Shown here piece by piece: positions 22,052 through 33,400 of a stretch of 64,000 nt of DNA. The DNA comes from Ridgeia piscesae. Lineage: Eukaryota; Annelida; Polychaeta; Sabellida; Siboglinidae. Location of the stretch: positions 181,001-245,000 of the forward strand of contig JAODUO010000075.1 of assembly GCA_025642075.2 (NCBI GenBank), given 5' to 3'. Within the stretch, counting starts at the first letter, position 1, and every line of letters begins with the position of its first letter. Under the pieces are notes generated by a model. It searched no databases. It was given only the letters and a program-made list of their open reading frames with translations, and was not told the DNA's origin. A program made the translations under genes and the position numbers.

Positions 22052-24405
22052 TTTAACAAGATTTAACAAGATTGCCACCTAGAGATTCAACTCTAGATGG
22101 CAGGTGGACTAGGAAGCCATTTGGCTTATCGAGAGTCCAACCTATCTATCTAAGTATACCCTGCCCTTCTTAGGTATATGTCGATTTTATTTTGAAATAT
22201 ATTAACACTACTAGCACCTACACAATCAGCTGATAATCTGTTCCATTCGTTTACTGTTCTTTGTGAAAATGAAAATTTTCTAATATCTAGTCTACACTGC
22301 TTCTTTGCTAATGTAACTCCATGTCCTCTAGTCCTTCTCTCTTCCTTGACTGTGAAAAATATTTCTGTCAATATTTTCATATCCATTCAATATTTTAAAC
22401 ACCTCAATCTGATCTCTCAATCTTCTGGTTTCTAGTGTTGTTAAACCACATTCTTTTAGACGCATTTCATAACTAATATTCCTGAGTTTTGGTATCATTT
22501 TGGTTGCTCTCCTTTGTACTCTTTCTAGCATATCAATATCCTTCTTGCGATATGGCCTCCATGCTTGTATACAATATTCTAAGTGAGGCCTAACTATTGT
22601 TTTATACAGCGATATTATTAGTTCTTTTTCTTTGTACACTATATTTCGCCTAATTAATCCAAGAATTTGGTTTCCCTTCGCTGCTGCAATTCCACACTGC
22701 TCTGATACCTTCATGTCAGCACTAATAGTTAACCCTAAGTCCTTTTCCTTTAAGGTAGTATTTAGTACAGTATCACCCATTGTATATTGTGCATCTTCAT
22801 TCCCATGTCCTGTGTGAAGGCACTTACACTTTCTAAAATTAAACAGCATTTGCCACTTCTCAGACCATTCTATCAACTTATTAAGATCATCTTGTAAATG
22901 CTGTCTATCTGCATCACTTTTAATTTTCCTAAACACTTTTGTGTCGTCCGCAAACTTCAACACCTTGCTTGTTATGTCATCATCCAAATCATTGATATAT
23001 ATTAAGAATAAAATAGGTCCCAGTACTGATCCCTGCGGTACTCCACTCAAAACCGCTTTCCAGTTTGAAACCTCCCCATCAACTACTACTCTTTGTCTTC
23101 TATCAATAAGCCATTTTTCCATCCAGTTGATCATTCCATTTCCTATGCCATGGGCCTTTAGTTTAAGTAGCAGTCTTTGGTGTGGCACTTTGTCAAAGGC
23201 TTTTTTAAAATCTAAGTAGATTATATCTACTGGTGATCCCTCATCTAGCCACTTTGTGACATCTTCCAAAAAACATAACATATTTGTTAAGCATGACCTT
23301 GCTTTTAAAAATCCATGTTGAGATGGGTTTATCAATTTATTTTTAACAAGAAAATCAACCAGGTGATCTTTAATTAGTCTTTCTAATAGTTTGCAAATCA
23401 CTGATGTTAAACTCACTGGTCTATAGTTCTCTGACTTGTTTCTCGAACCTTTTTAAAATAATGGTATGTTTGCTTCTTTCCATTCTAACGGAACTATTCC
23501 CTCCTCTAATGACAAATTGAACACTGTTGCAAGCGGTATGCTGATTTGTTCTACAATTTCCAATAGTAATTTGGGAGGAATCCCATCCACTCCAGGTGAT
23601 TTATTATCCTTCATATCTCTTATTTTCATAGCTACCATTGTTGGGGTTACAATTAGTTGTCCTAAATAGTCAAACTCTCTCCCTTCGAACTTAGTCTCAA
23701 GTACTGGTAATATACTAATATCTTCCCTGGTAAACACCGAACTAAAGTACTCATTTAGGTTTTCTGCCATTAAGAATCCCTCTGTTATTATGTTTCCATC
23801 ACTACCTTCTAGAGGACCGACCTTATCCTGAACTTTCTGTTTACTTCGAACATACGCATAAAAACTCTTGCTGTCATGTTTTATATTAAAAGCTATTTTT
23901 TGTTCGTAGCTTCTCTTTGAATTTCTAATTTCAGCTGTAGCTTGATTAAGTGCTTCTTTATAAATGCTATAGTCTTCTTCACTTCCGGTATGTCTATATG
24001 TCTTCCACATCATTTGCTTGTACTTGATTTTTCTTCGATAAGTGTTTCTTCTTTTTTCGTTTCCCCTGTTTTTTTCAAGGGGACAAATTTGTCAACGACG
24101 CAGTCAATTTCACTCTTTAAAATATTCCAGCATTCTGTTGCTGTCTTATTCTTCAGTGTGTTATTCCAGTCTATCTTTGCTAAATATGCCCTCATGTCCT
24201 TATATCTTCCTTTGTGAAATTTTTTCCTGTACCTTATTTTTCTATTCCGTTCTCCCTTAACTTTGATGATAAAATGTATCTGGTTGTGATCACTACACCC
24301 CAGTGGCTCACATATCTTGACATTATCAACAAATTCCTTCTATGAGCTCAATACTATGTCTAACACGTTCTCGCCCCTGGTTGCTTCAAGTTCACTGTGT
24401 TTGAA
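22052..24405 (-). mobile_element. 5'-truncated CR1/L2-like non-LTR retrotransposon (LINE)
   Basis: On the minus strand the element begins inside the endonuclease C-terminus (GENVLDIVLSS, then EPLGCSDHNQIHFI), continues through a linker into the reverse transcriptase, and ends in the usual C-terminal tail. The 3' end near 22052 carries about three copies of the 10-bp unit aatcttgtta, as CR1/L2-type LINEs often do, preceded by short hairpins. There is no 5' UTR or ORF1. At least one stop and two frameshifts mean it is dead. It lies between robo and the TatD gene. Confidence 0.88.
22150..24240 (-). pseudogene. Broken LINE endonuclease/reverse transcriptase ORF
   Basis: Reverse-transcriptase motifs are readable: YLDFKKAFDKVPH (motif A), LSGVPQGSVLGPILFLIYIN (motif B), LKFADDTK (motif C; F-A-D-D), and the C-terminal SFSQRTVNEWNRLSAD. 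Breaks: a frameshift near 24020-24040, an in-frame TAA near 23453 (ANIPLF, stop, KGSRNK), and a frameshift near 22340-22390 after NGYENIDRN. Plus-strand frames over this interval are antisense shadows. Confidence 0.9.
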
Positions 24406-25740
24406 GTCGACGGTTATTACTGTACGTGGTTCACTGTGTATGCACGAATATTCATTATAATCGGGCTGCATAATTAATCACATAAACAGCTATGTATTGG
24501 CTTCTTCCATAAATTTTCGGCGGTTCCATGCTCCAATGACAACTTTTGCCTGTCCCCCGTAGCCTAACAAGATTTTGTTTGTTGCACCTCTGAGCTTGAA
24601 CTGTTTAAGGTTATATGCGCTATAGAAGTTTTACTTTAATATAATGTGCCATTTCATTGTTAAGCTATATTTTGTGTGTAGCAACCAGACTACCCAGTTT
24701 GAACAAAATTCTCAGTGTTGATTTTAAGTACAACAACGTTTAAAGTGTTTGGATACTTTATTGATCTGTACATATGGCATTAATGACGATGTGTTTATAA
24801 CAGCATTCAATCCTAAAGAAAACTGTTTTGAGGATGGTTTCACTTCTGCAAAGTGTATTTCTATTAGGAAATATACGGTATACGAGTAAAAATGCATGAA
24901 TGTAGCAAAGATCGTGGTAATTGAAGCCATCCAAATTAGTTTTCCATGCTAAAATGTGGCATACCCGGTAGGTGGTTCAGAGAAAGTGCTACTAACTACG
25001 AAAATTAATGAAGGTCATGCATGACCTCTCCATCAGTACAGTACCGAGTAGAAATGAACTCGGTGACCATGACGACTCACTCACAGTGAAATTAATCAAG
25101 CTTTGTCGTGGTACAAATAAACAATCATAACACAGTCGTGCTGTAATTAGTTCGCAATTAACATCTTCAATCAAATGACTCGTAACAGAAAATTAAGTTA
25201 GTAAATTAACAATCAAATAAATTAAAGCAGGTATAATAATCTTGCTGTCTGAGGTAGAACGGCAGACTTATGCCAACACATTACAACAAAAACAAAACTG
25301 ACTAGACACTGGCCTCTTTGAACATACTAAAATGCATGTATGCCTTCAATAGAAACAACAGCTTTTTGTGGTTTATACTCTATACATGTAATTGTTAATA
25401 GAAATCAACCATTTGCAACTGCAATCAACAATTTCTCGTCATTAGTTTGCTCCCCAGGTTGTTTTCTCAATGTGACATTGTGCGTGCAATATTACACAGT
25501 AATACATAGGATTTGTATTTCAACACACAACAGGTGTCCTGATGGCTTACTAAATAATTAATGACGATTTAACCAAACATCAAGAACAATAGCTAGAATG
25601 TACATCTACCCTGGTAGTCATTTCTGTACATCTGTACAGGTAAGTTCCTACATAGTACTGCCTTGAGTTGTAAGGACCTCAAAGCACTTTATACTTCCAT
25701 TCCTGACAGGTTTGTTTGATCAAATAAGAAAGGTATGTTA
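24406..25740. other. Intergenic AT-rich DNA, no gene seen
   Basis: No convincing coding signal. A short palindrome, aggtcatgcatgacct, is at about 25013-25028. Confidence 0.65.
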
Positions 25741-25746
25741 CAATTA

Positions 25747-25748
<2 letters not shown>

Positions 25749-25801
<53 letters not shown>
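25749..25801 (+). repeat. (TA)n microsatellite
   Basis: About 26 uninterrupted TA units. Confidence 0.97.
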
Positions 25802-25805
<4 letters not shown>

Positions 25806-25961
25806 CGTATTTAGCACTTCACACTTGACCTGTTCCTAGTCAAAAACTACTTCACTGGAAAGCATTCAGCCATACTGGAATTGTTGTGCAACGAGTAGCC
25901 ATTCACATGTCCATGACTATCTATAGCCAGGTGCCTGTCTATATAGACCTCCAGGTGACCT

Positions 25962-26525
25962 CAGGCAGTGGTGAGTGAACAAAACTTACCCAAGCTTCGA
26001 AACGGTAGCAATGATTCAAAATGGAGTTATTTCTATAAACATACGACGTTCCAATGACTTTGCCGTAGCACCTGAGAATGACTGCACACCGTACGAACAC
26101 TAACAACATTCAATACATAACAAGTAAACGTTTTACTCATATCAGTCACATGACTAATCAACAAAATTCTTGCGGTTTTCTCTTGGTGCCTTCTAAGAAA
26201 AAGAAAAAGTCCACCTAGTCCAGTGTTTGGTTTCTTATTTGTGTTTTGACTGTGTACAGCCAGCAGAGAGGAAAAAAATTATAACAAGTTTCAAATTCGC
26301 GATTCTACATAGAACTACCAAAAGCTTGGGGGTCATCTACAAATTACATACATAAGACACAGGGACACGTGGAAGGAACGAAGGACATCTTTTAGCTATG
26401 TGCATATCATATACGTATGGTGGGGTCAGATCATATACGTACAGTCACGTCTCATTTATCTGCTCACTTTGGTTCTGACCTAAGGCAGTGGTGAGTGAAC
26501 AAAGCTTACCCAAGCTTCAAACACT
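25962..26525. repeat. Two copies of a ~45-bp segment, probably SINE-derived
   Basis: ggcagtggtgagtgaacaaa followed by cttacccaagcttc(g)aaac occurs near 25964-26008 and 26484-26523. The first copy continues cgaaacggtagcaatgattc, resembling the body of the SINE at 41150-41431 (tttcgaaacggcggtagg). Confidence 0.55.
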
Positions 26526-26559
26526 GTTACTGTATGATAAAGGACTCGGAGGTTCCTTG

Positions 26560-26565
26560 TTTATT
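26560..26565 (-). terminator. Possible poly(A) signal of the TatD gene
   Basis: AATAAA on the minus strand, about 585 bp after the stop codon at 27150. Used only if the UTR spans the microsatellite. Confidence 0.3.
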
Positions 26566-26595
26566 AACATGACCACTGCCCCTTGAGTTGTAAAT

Positions 26596-26960
<365 letters not shown>

Positions 26961-27149
26961 ATGTGCAGCATGTAAATACCAAGACACATCCATCCAGTAA
27001 ATGACAGACAATGATCCATTTCACATTTCAACCTAGTCACACCCAATGCATATTACATATTCCACATGCGCACATGACCTGTTGATGACCCCTCACAACA
27101 CAGAGTTCACATCCAAAATTTGTGAAACCGCGAGACCGAGACTGAGATC

Positions 27150-27472
27150 CTATGTCCTGAGATTGAAGAAGGTGAGAGCGTTCTCCGTGGTGATATCAGC
27201 GAGCTCTGCAGGCGTCCGCTTCATACAGCCAGCAACAAGCTCGGCGATGACGGGCATGGCGCATGGCTCGTTGCGCTGGTAGCTGCAACAGTCCAGGAGC
27301 TGGCGTGATCCGGGCGACACACAGTCCAGCACGGACTGGGGGAAGCGGCCGCGGCCAATGAAGGGGTACATGAAGGGGGCGTCAGTCTCAAGCAGGATCT
27401 TGTCGAGTGGGATCTCATCGTCGTAGAGCAGACTGCGCAGGCCGTCGGTTGAGTTATCCTTCCATAGGTAGC
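27150..27472 (-). CDS. TatD terminal exon: C-terminal part of the barrel
   Basis: Acceptor tgttcacag before GCTACC; stop TAG at 27150-27152. Encodes YLWKDNSTDGLRSLLYDDEI, LLETDAPFMYPFIGRGRFPQ, SYQRNEPCAMPVIAELVAG and a normal C-terminal helix ending TFFNLRT. The catalytic aspartate (ETDAP) is intact. Confidence 0.95.
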
Positions 27473-30400
27473 CTGTGAACACAGGGACTCGTCAGACTGT
27501 TGGTGAATACATGGACAGTCATCACAATCTTTGTGAACACATTGACAGTTATCACAATCTTTGTGAACACATTGACAGTCACCACAATCTTTGTGAACAC
27601 ATGGACAGTCACCACAATCTTTGTGAACACATTGACAGTCATCACAATCTTTGTGAACACATTGACAGTCATCACAATCTTTGTGAACACATTGACAGTC
27701 ATCACAATCTTTGTGAACACATTGACAGTCACCACAATCTTTGTGAACACATTGACAGTCATCACAATCTTTGTGAACACATTGACAGTCATCACAATCT
27801 TTGTGAACACATTGACAGTCATCACAATCTTTGTGAACACATTGACAGTCATCACAATCTTTGTGAACACATTGACAGTCATCACAATCTTTGTGAACAC
27901 ATTGACAGTCACCACAATCTTTGTGAACACATTGACAGTCACCACAATCTTTGTGAACACATTGACAGTCACTACAATCTTTGTGAACATATATAGAGAG
28001 TCTTCACAATTTTTGTGAACACATGGCCCGACATCAGAATCATTGTGAACATAGACATGTCAACAGTCATCACATGAGCATATCTTGTCGAAACCATTGA
28101 CTGTCACCATAATCTTTGTAAACATACACGGACAGTCACCACAATCTTTGTGAACACACATGGACAGTCACCACAATCTTTGTGAACACACACACGGACA
28201 GTCACCACAATCTTTGTGAACACACATGGACAGTCACCACAATCTTTGTGAACACACACGGACAGTCACCACAATCTTTGTGAACATACACAGACAGTCA
28301 ACACAAAATATTTGTGAACACACATGGACAGTCACCACAATCTTTGTGAACATACACAGACAGTCACCACAATCTTTGTGAACATACACGGACAGTCACC
28401 ACAGTCTTTGTGAACATACACAGACAGTCACCACAATCTTTGTGAACATACACAGACAGTCACCACAGTCTTTGTGAACATACACAGACAGTCACCACAA
28501 TCTTTGTGAACATACACAGACAGTCACCACAGTCTTTGTGAACACACACAGACAGTCAACATAAAACATTTGTGAACACACATGGGCAGTCATCAGTCTT
28601 TGTGAACACACAAACAGTCACCACAATGGGTATGAAAACAGGGACAGTTATCACAATCTTTGTGAACACACACGAACATTCACCACAAGGGCTGTGAACA
28701 CAGACAGTCAACACAATCGTCTTTCTCATCTGGGCTGATTTATATATAATGTCGGAAACAGACCTTCCATTTGACAACGAAATTCTTTTAAAATAACGAT
28801 GGTGCAATAGTCTTACATTACCTGAAGCAATGGCAAATACTGGTAAATTAAAAATCCAGGTTCAAAACGGCAACAAGAGGTCCTGAACCCACAATCTCTC
28901 AACTGAGAGTCTGACACTCTGACTTTGCTGTGGTTCACAGTAAAAACAATATCACTTACCAAGCTATCAAACGAATATGCTTTAAAATTCAGTTGTATAT
29001 ATTTTTTTGAAATCCGACCTACAAAAATGTTTTTTGTGCCTAAAACGTATGTTTGAACAAAGATATGCCATGTGTAAAAGTAATTTTGTTTCATAAATAT
29101 TACTGTTAGCAGCATTACTGCCAGTGTTTCAGACAAGCCTAACATGTGCTCCTGAACGTGATGATCGGAGGCAGTGCATACAAGACGTCCATAACACCAT
29201 AGTGACATCGCCATCAATGTGACCCATCATAGACTTGCATAGTGCATACTACTGGTGGTCACTTCCAAAATAAGAAGGCCGCAGGTATGATGGTCATTGA
29301 CCAGAGTTGGGTGTACACCAGACATGGGGTCAAATACATTTGTATACCATAGGTCAACATCCCCTTTGTTCTTTAGTTAGGCTCAAGTTGGCACCAGGCT
29401 ATTCTGGTTTCCTGGCTGACTTTGAAGTTGAGCTGTCACGCATCCTCACAAGATCCTAGCAGTCATTAGCAGTGTCTCTTCTGAGGACAACATAGGCATT
29501 TTATTATGGACCTCCTGACTTAACATAACAAACAACATATGTTGGCCTTTACCTCTGTGGATAGAGGTTTTTGAGTCAGTTGTCACTGTGATGTAGTTAG
29601 CAATAACAATACTCCCTAGCACTGGTCTGCCTGTCATCATATGAGCAAAACACTAATTATGCCAATAAACTAGATGTCCTCAATAATTACATGAGTTTCT
29701 TTTCTGTTTACCTACATAGTAATACATCGTGAAAATGATAAGCGGTTGAAAAAGTATTTGAAAAACATTCCAATTTATTTGTATTTAAATACATTTATAT
29801 TTAAAAGTATTTGAACCCATCAAGAGGATTTCTATTTAAATACATTTCAATGTATTTGCCCCCATGTACACCACTAATAATTTGGACACATCAACAGCTC
29901 AGACAGTCACAGACCTGTGATGCCGATGTAGAAGCCCATGGAGATGTACTTGAGGGCTTCCGAGCGGCGCCCAGTGAAGCAGTGACACACGACCGCGGGC
30001 AGCTCCGTCTGGTACTTGCTCAGGATCTTCAGGAAGGACTCGTGGGACTCGCGGTCGTGCAACAGCAGCGGCTTGCGAACCTTGCACGCCAGCTGCACCT
30101 GGAAAGGTAAAAGGTCACGACCCCGTAACGACACGCCACCGATGCTCGAGAAGAATCGTATGTCCTCTTATGCGACTGTAATGTACTGTTACTGTTGTTT
30201 GATGATTACTTTTGGAAAAAGAAAAGAAATTGTTGAATAATATTTTTCTTTTAAATAAAAGATATTTTAAAAATATTATTCAACAATTTCTTTTTTCCCA
30301 AAGTGCTTATTTTTGTGTATTCAAACTACTTAATTGCACAATTTGGCATATAATTTACTAGAATAAATAATAAAATGAGACACGCAATATTAATTATTTT

Positions 30401-33400
30401 CATGGGACTTCCCACAAAATTACACCTATCCGAAATTTATAAGATTATCTGGTTGTCATGGTTACTGTTATGCAAATTGCATATAACCTGGTGGGTAACC
30501 TTCTTTTTAATCAAACATAATACCCTGCAAATTTGGCCAAGATGCAATGAGTAGTTGTTGAGATATGATGTATACCCATTTCACGAGGAACCTGCTGTCC
30601 TTAAGAGGGGCGTGCCATTCGTAGTGCACCAATGCATGCTTTGGGGTTTCAGTAATATGTACTGCCCACTTTTCGTAACTATACTGTTCATTGGCCAAGC
30701 ATTGGTGGCGCATCTTAAATATGGCGGCCATTGGGGACTGTGCATCCTTGCAAGCCAGGGTCACTGCCGCTGAAGACCCAGGACCTGTCGTCATTCTACC
30801 CCTGGCAGACCCCTTTGAAAAACTCTTAACGTCAGCCAATGAAATCACCCACGAGGTGAGTGGTCTCCCTTGGGTCATGTGATATAATTTTTGGTATTTT
30901 ATCCACACGCTGCTTGTGTTATGTGCCATGTTTAGGATGTGAATTTGGCAGTATATTGGGATTCCTGCCAGTGCCAGTCGCGTATGTCTTCAAATGGAGG
31001 CAGGTATCTGAGCTGTTCCCGCAGCTGACACTGTAGCGACGGGCGAAGTCAATTGGTATAATTGTATAGTTTGACTCTGTTCACTCCCATGGTTTGCAGA
31101 GATGACCAGCCAAGGGTATGTAGCACAGCACAATGGCCCTAACCTTCGAGGACGGAACTGTGATATTTCACTTGAATCTCACACTTTGAGAATAACTATT
31201 CCGACTAAACCAATACGTCACTGTGCATGGCAAACGGTTAGACTGTACCGACTCTTTCTGGTGCAATGGCCCACATGATTGTTTTTTGTTTTACTTTAAA
31301 TTTTAACTTAGCAAAATTATATAGCAAAGTTTTCTGGTTATATTTAGTCAGTGTGGGCTTCTTAACAGAAACTAAAAAATATCACAGAACAATTCAAATA
31401 CTTTCTCATTCACCTGCTGTCTGACATTTTCACCTTGGATCACGTTCTCAGAAATTTCATCAGAAATAATTAAAAACAGCTTGGAACATTTGAAACACAC
31501 GTTTAACCATTTCTCAGGTTTGTTCTATGGTATTCCAACTACCTGCTTCTCGAAGACGTCAAGCTGAACGTCTCGCGGGGAATAGTTGCGGTTGAAGTCG
31601 AGGCCGCACTCACCAATGGCCACACAGCCGGGCTGCCTCGCGAGGTACTCGAGGCGGTCAATCGTCATTGACCGCCACGACTTCGCGTCATGGGGATGAA
31701 CACCTGACAGAAGACCACGTCATTGGAGAGTGACTTGGGAAAGCGATATTGGAAATAAATGTTTTGTTATTCATTCGTAACACTGACAAACCTCGCTTTA
31801 TGATCAGCTCCATGTTACAGCCACCTCACAATTAAGGACAGGCTGAAAATACAATTGTTTTATTATGTGATTGTCACAACAAATTAAGCTGTACACTGCT
31901 TTATTAAAGTAAAACCGCAAAAATCATATAATGAATATATGTATTTTCTTCCACTTGTTGTGATAGAAAATTATTATGACAACAAGTTAAAAATGTGTTG
32001 TGGAAGAAAAAATAAATAAACATACCAATCACAAATAATTAGCCCATTTATAGTATATTAAATTATAATAATGCCATGGCATATCAGTGCCCACATGCTT
32101 CCTTTTTATGTAAAATATATAAAAGTTATTCCTTGACTGTCAGATTCCTGTCTATACTCACCAACCGTGCAGTACAAATACCCTGGGTACTCCTGAGTCA
32201 TTTGTAAAGCCTCCTGACTGCCCCGCAAATGCAATCCTGTCACAATCACTTTCTGTACACCTAGAACACAGAAAGAACATAAGCATTACAGGGTGCTGTA
32301 ATGCCACATCTGTTATTTAAGGCGGCTATGTCATTAGTTGCAATGGAAACTGGTGTATGGCTATATTTTGAAAATCAATATGTTGGTCTCGACCTCCCTC
32401 TCCCATTGTGTATGCTTTCTACGGATATGTAGTCATCATTTGTGAACAATCCCAAAGTTGGGCACTAGTTTACTTTTAAAATGTCCACACAGTTTTAAAT
32501 AAGACATCCAGAAAGAAGCCAATAACAAAATGAATACTATTCGCCATATCGGAAATCAAATTAATAACGCCACCCCCCACCCCCTGATTCTGGTCAATGA
32601 CAACCCTACCTGCGGCCTTTGCCCTCTGTATGACCTGCGGGAGGTCAGTTGCGTACTTCTTATGGGTCAGGTTGGCACCGATGTCAATGAGCCGATACGG
32701 ACGTCTCGGAACTGTTGCTCCTGGTACTCCATCGTCCAACCACATACTGAATTCATTTCCGTCTCCGTCTGCCGACATGGACGTGTTGGTTCCAGTGCAG
32801 GCCAACGCACCATATTTACTGCGACCACGGTTCAAGACATCCTTCGTTTCCCTCCTGAAAAACCTCGTCTGGGTTTCAGCAGGTTCACCCTTACCATGTG
32901 GTGACGACCGTGGTTTTTGTTGACTAGCGGTTGGTTCATATCGTTCGGTTTTGTGAGGACTAGGTGTGGTTTGTAACTTCCTTGGAGTGGACTCTTTCTT
33001 CAATCGGCCGCCATCAGTTGTGGGTTCAGTTTTAACACGTGCTGAACCCGCCTCTGTTTTGTGGGCGCCAGGTTCAAGTTTAATACTTCTCGGCGTGGAG
33101 TCCATTCTGAGGTTACTGGTCTTTGTGACTAGTTCGTCTTTGACGTGTACCAAGGGCGAGTCTCTCCTGGCAGATGTCTCACTCTTTGGGTTCTTTGCTG
33201 AGGAATCCATTTTGGGGCTGTTTTCTTCTGCTGGGTGAATCACTATCGGTTGTCCACCAAAAAATTTCCTGTAAGTTCAATAAAAGTATTGATCTACAGC
33301 ACAATTAACTAGATATCTACCAGTAGTTAACAATTAACTAGATATCTAGTTAATTGTGCTGTAAATCAAAGGCCTAAATCAAATGAAAGTATATATTATT

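Noticed and set aside
22632..24260. Plus-strand frames across 22.6-24.3 kb
   Set aside because: Antisense shadows of the minus-strand LINE ORF.
27454..28018. 172-178-codon frames on both strands with ten-residue periodicity
   Set aside because: The 30-bp array has no stops in several frames on either strand; it lies in an intron of the TatD gene.
27473..28690. CRISPR-like regular spacing (30 bp)
   Set aside because: Units are contiguous without unique spacers and the genome is animal; this is a minisatellite.
28813..29217. 134-codon minus-strand frame
   Set aside because: No motif, overlaps a putative SINE head, and lies in a TatD intron without phase-compatible splice partners.
30507..30929. 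140-codon minus-strand frame in a TatD intron
   Set aside because: Phase does not fit the TatD exons on either side and the sequence looks like an interspersed repeat.
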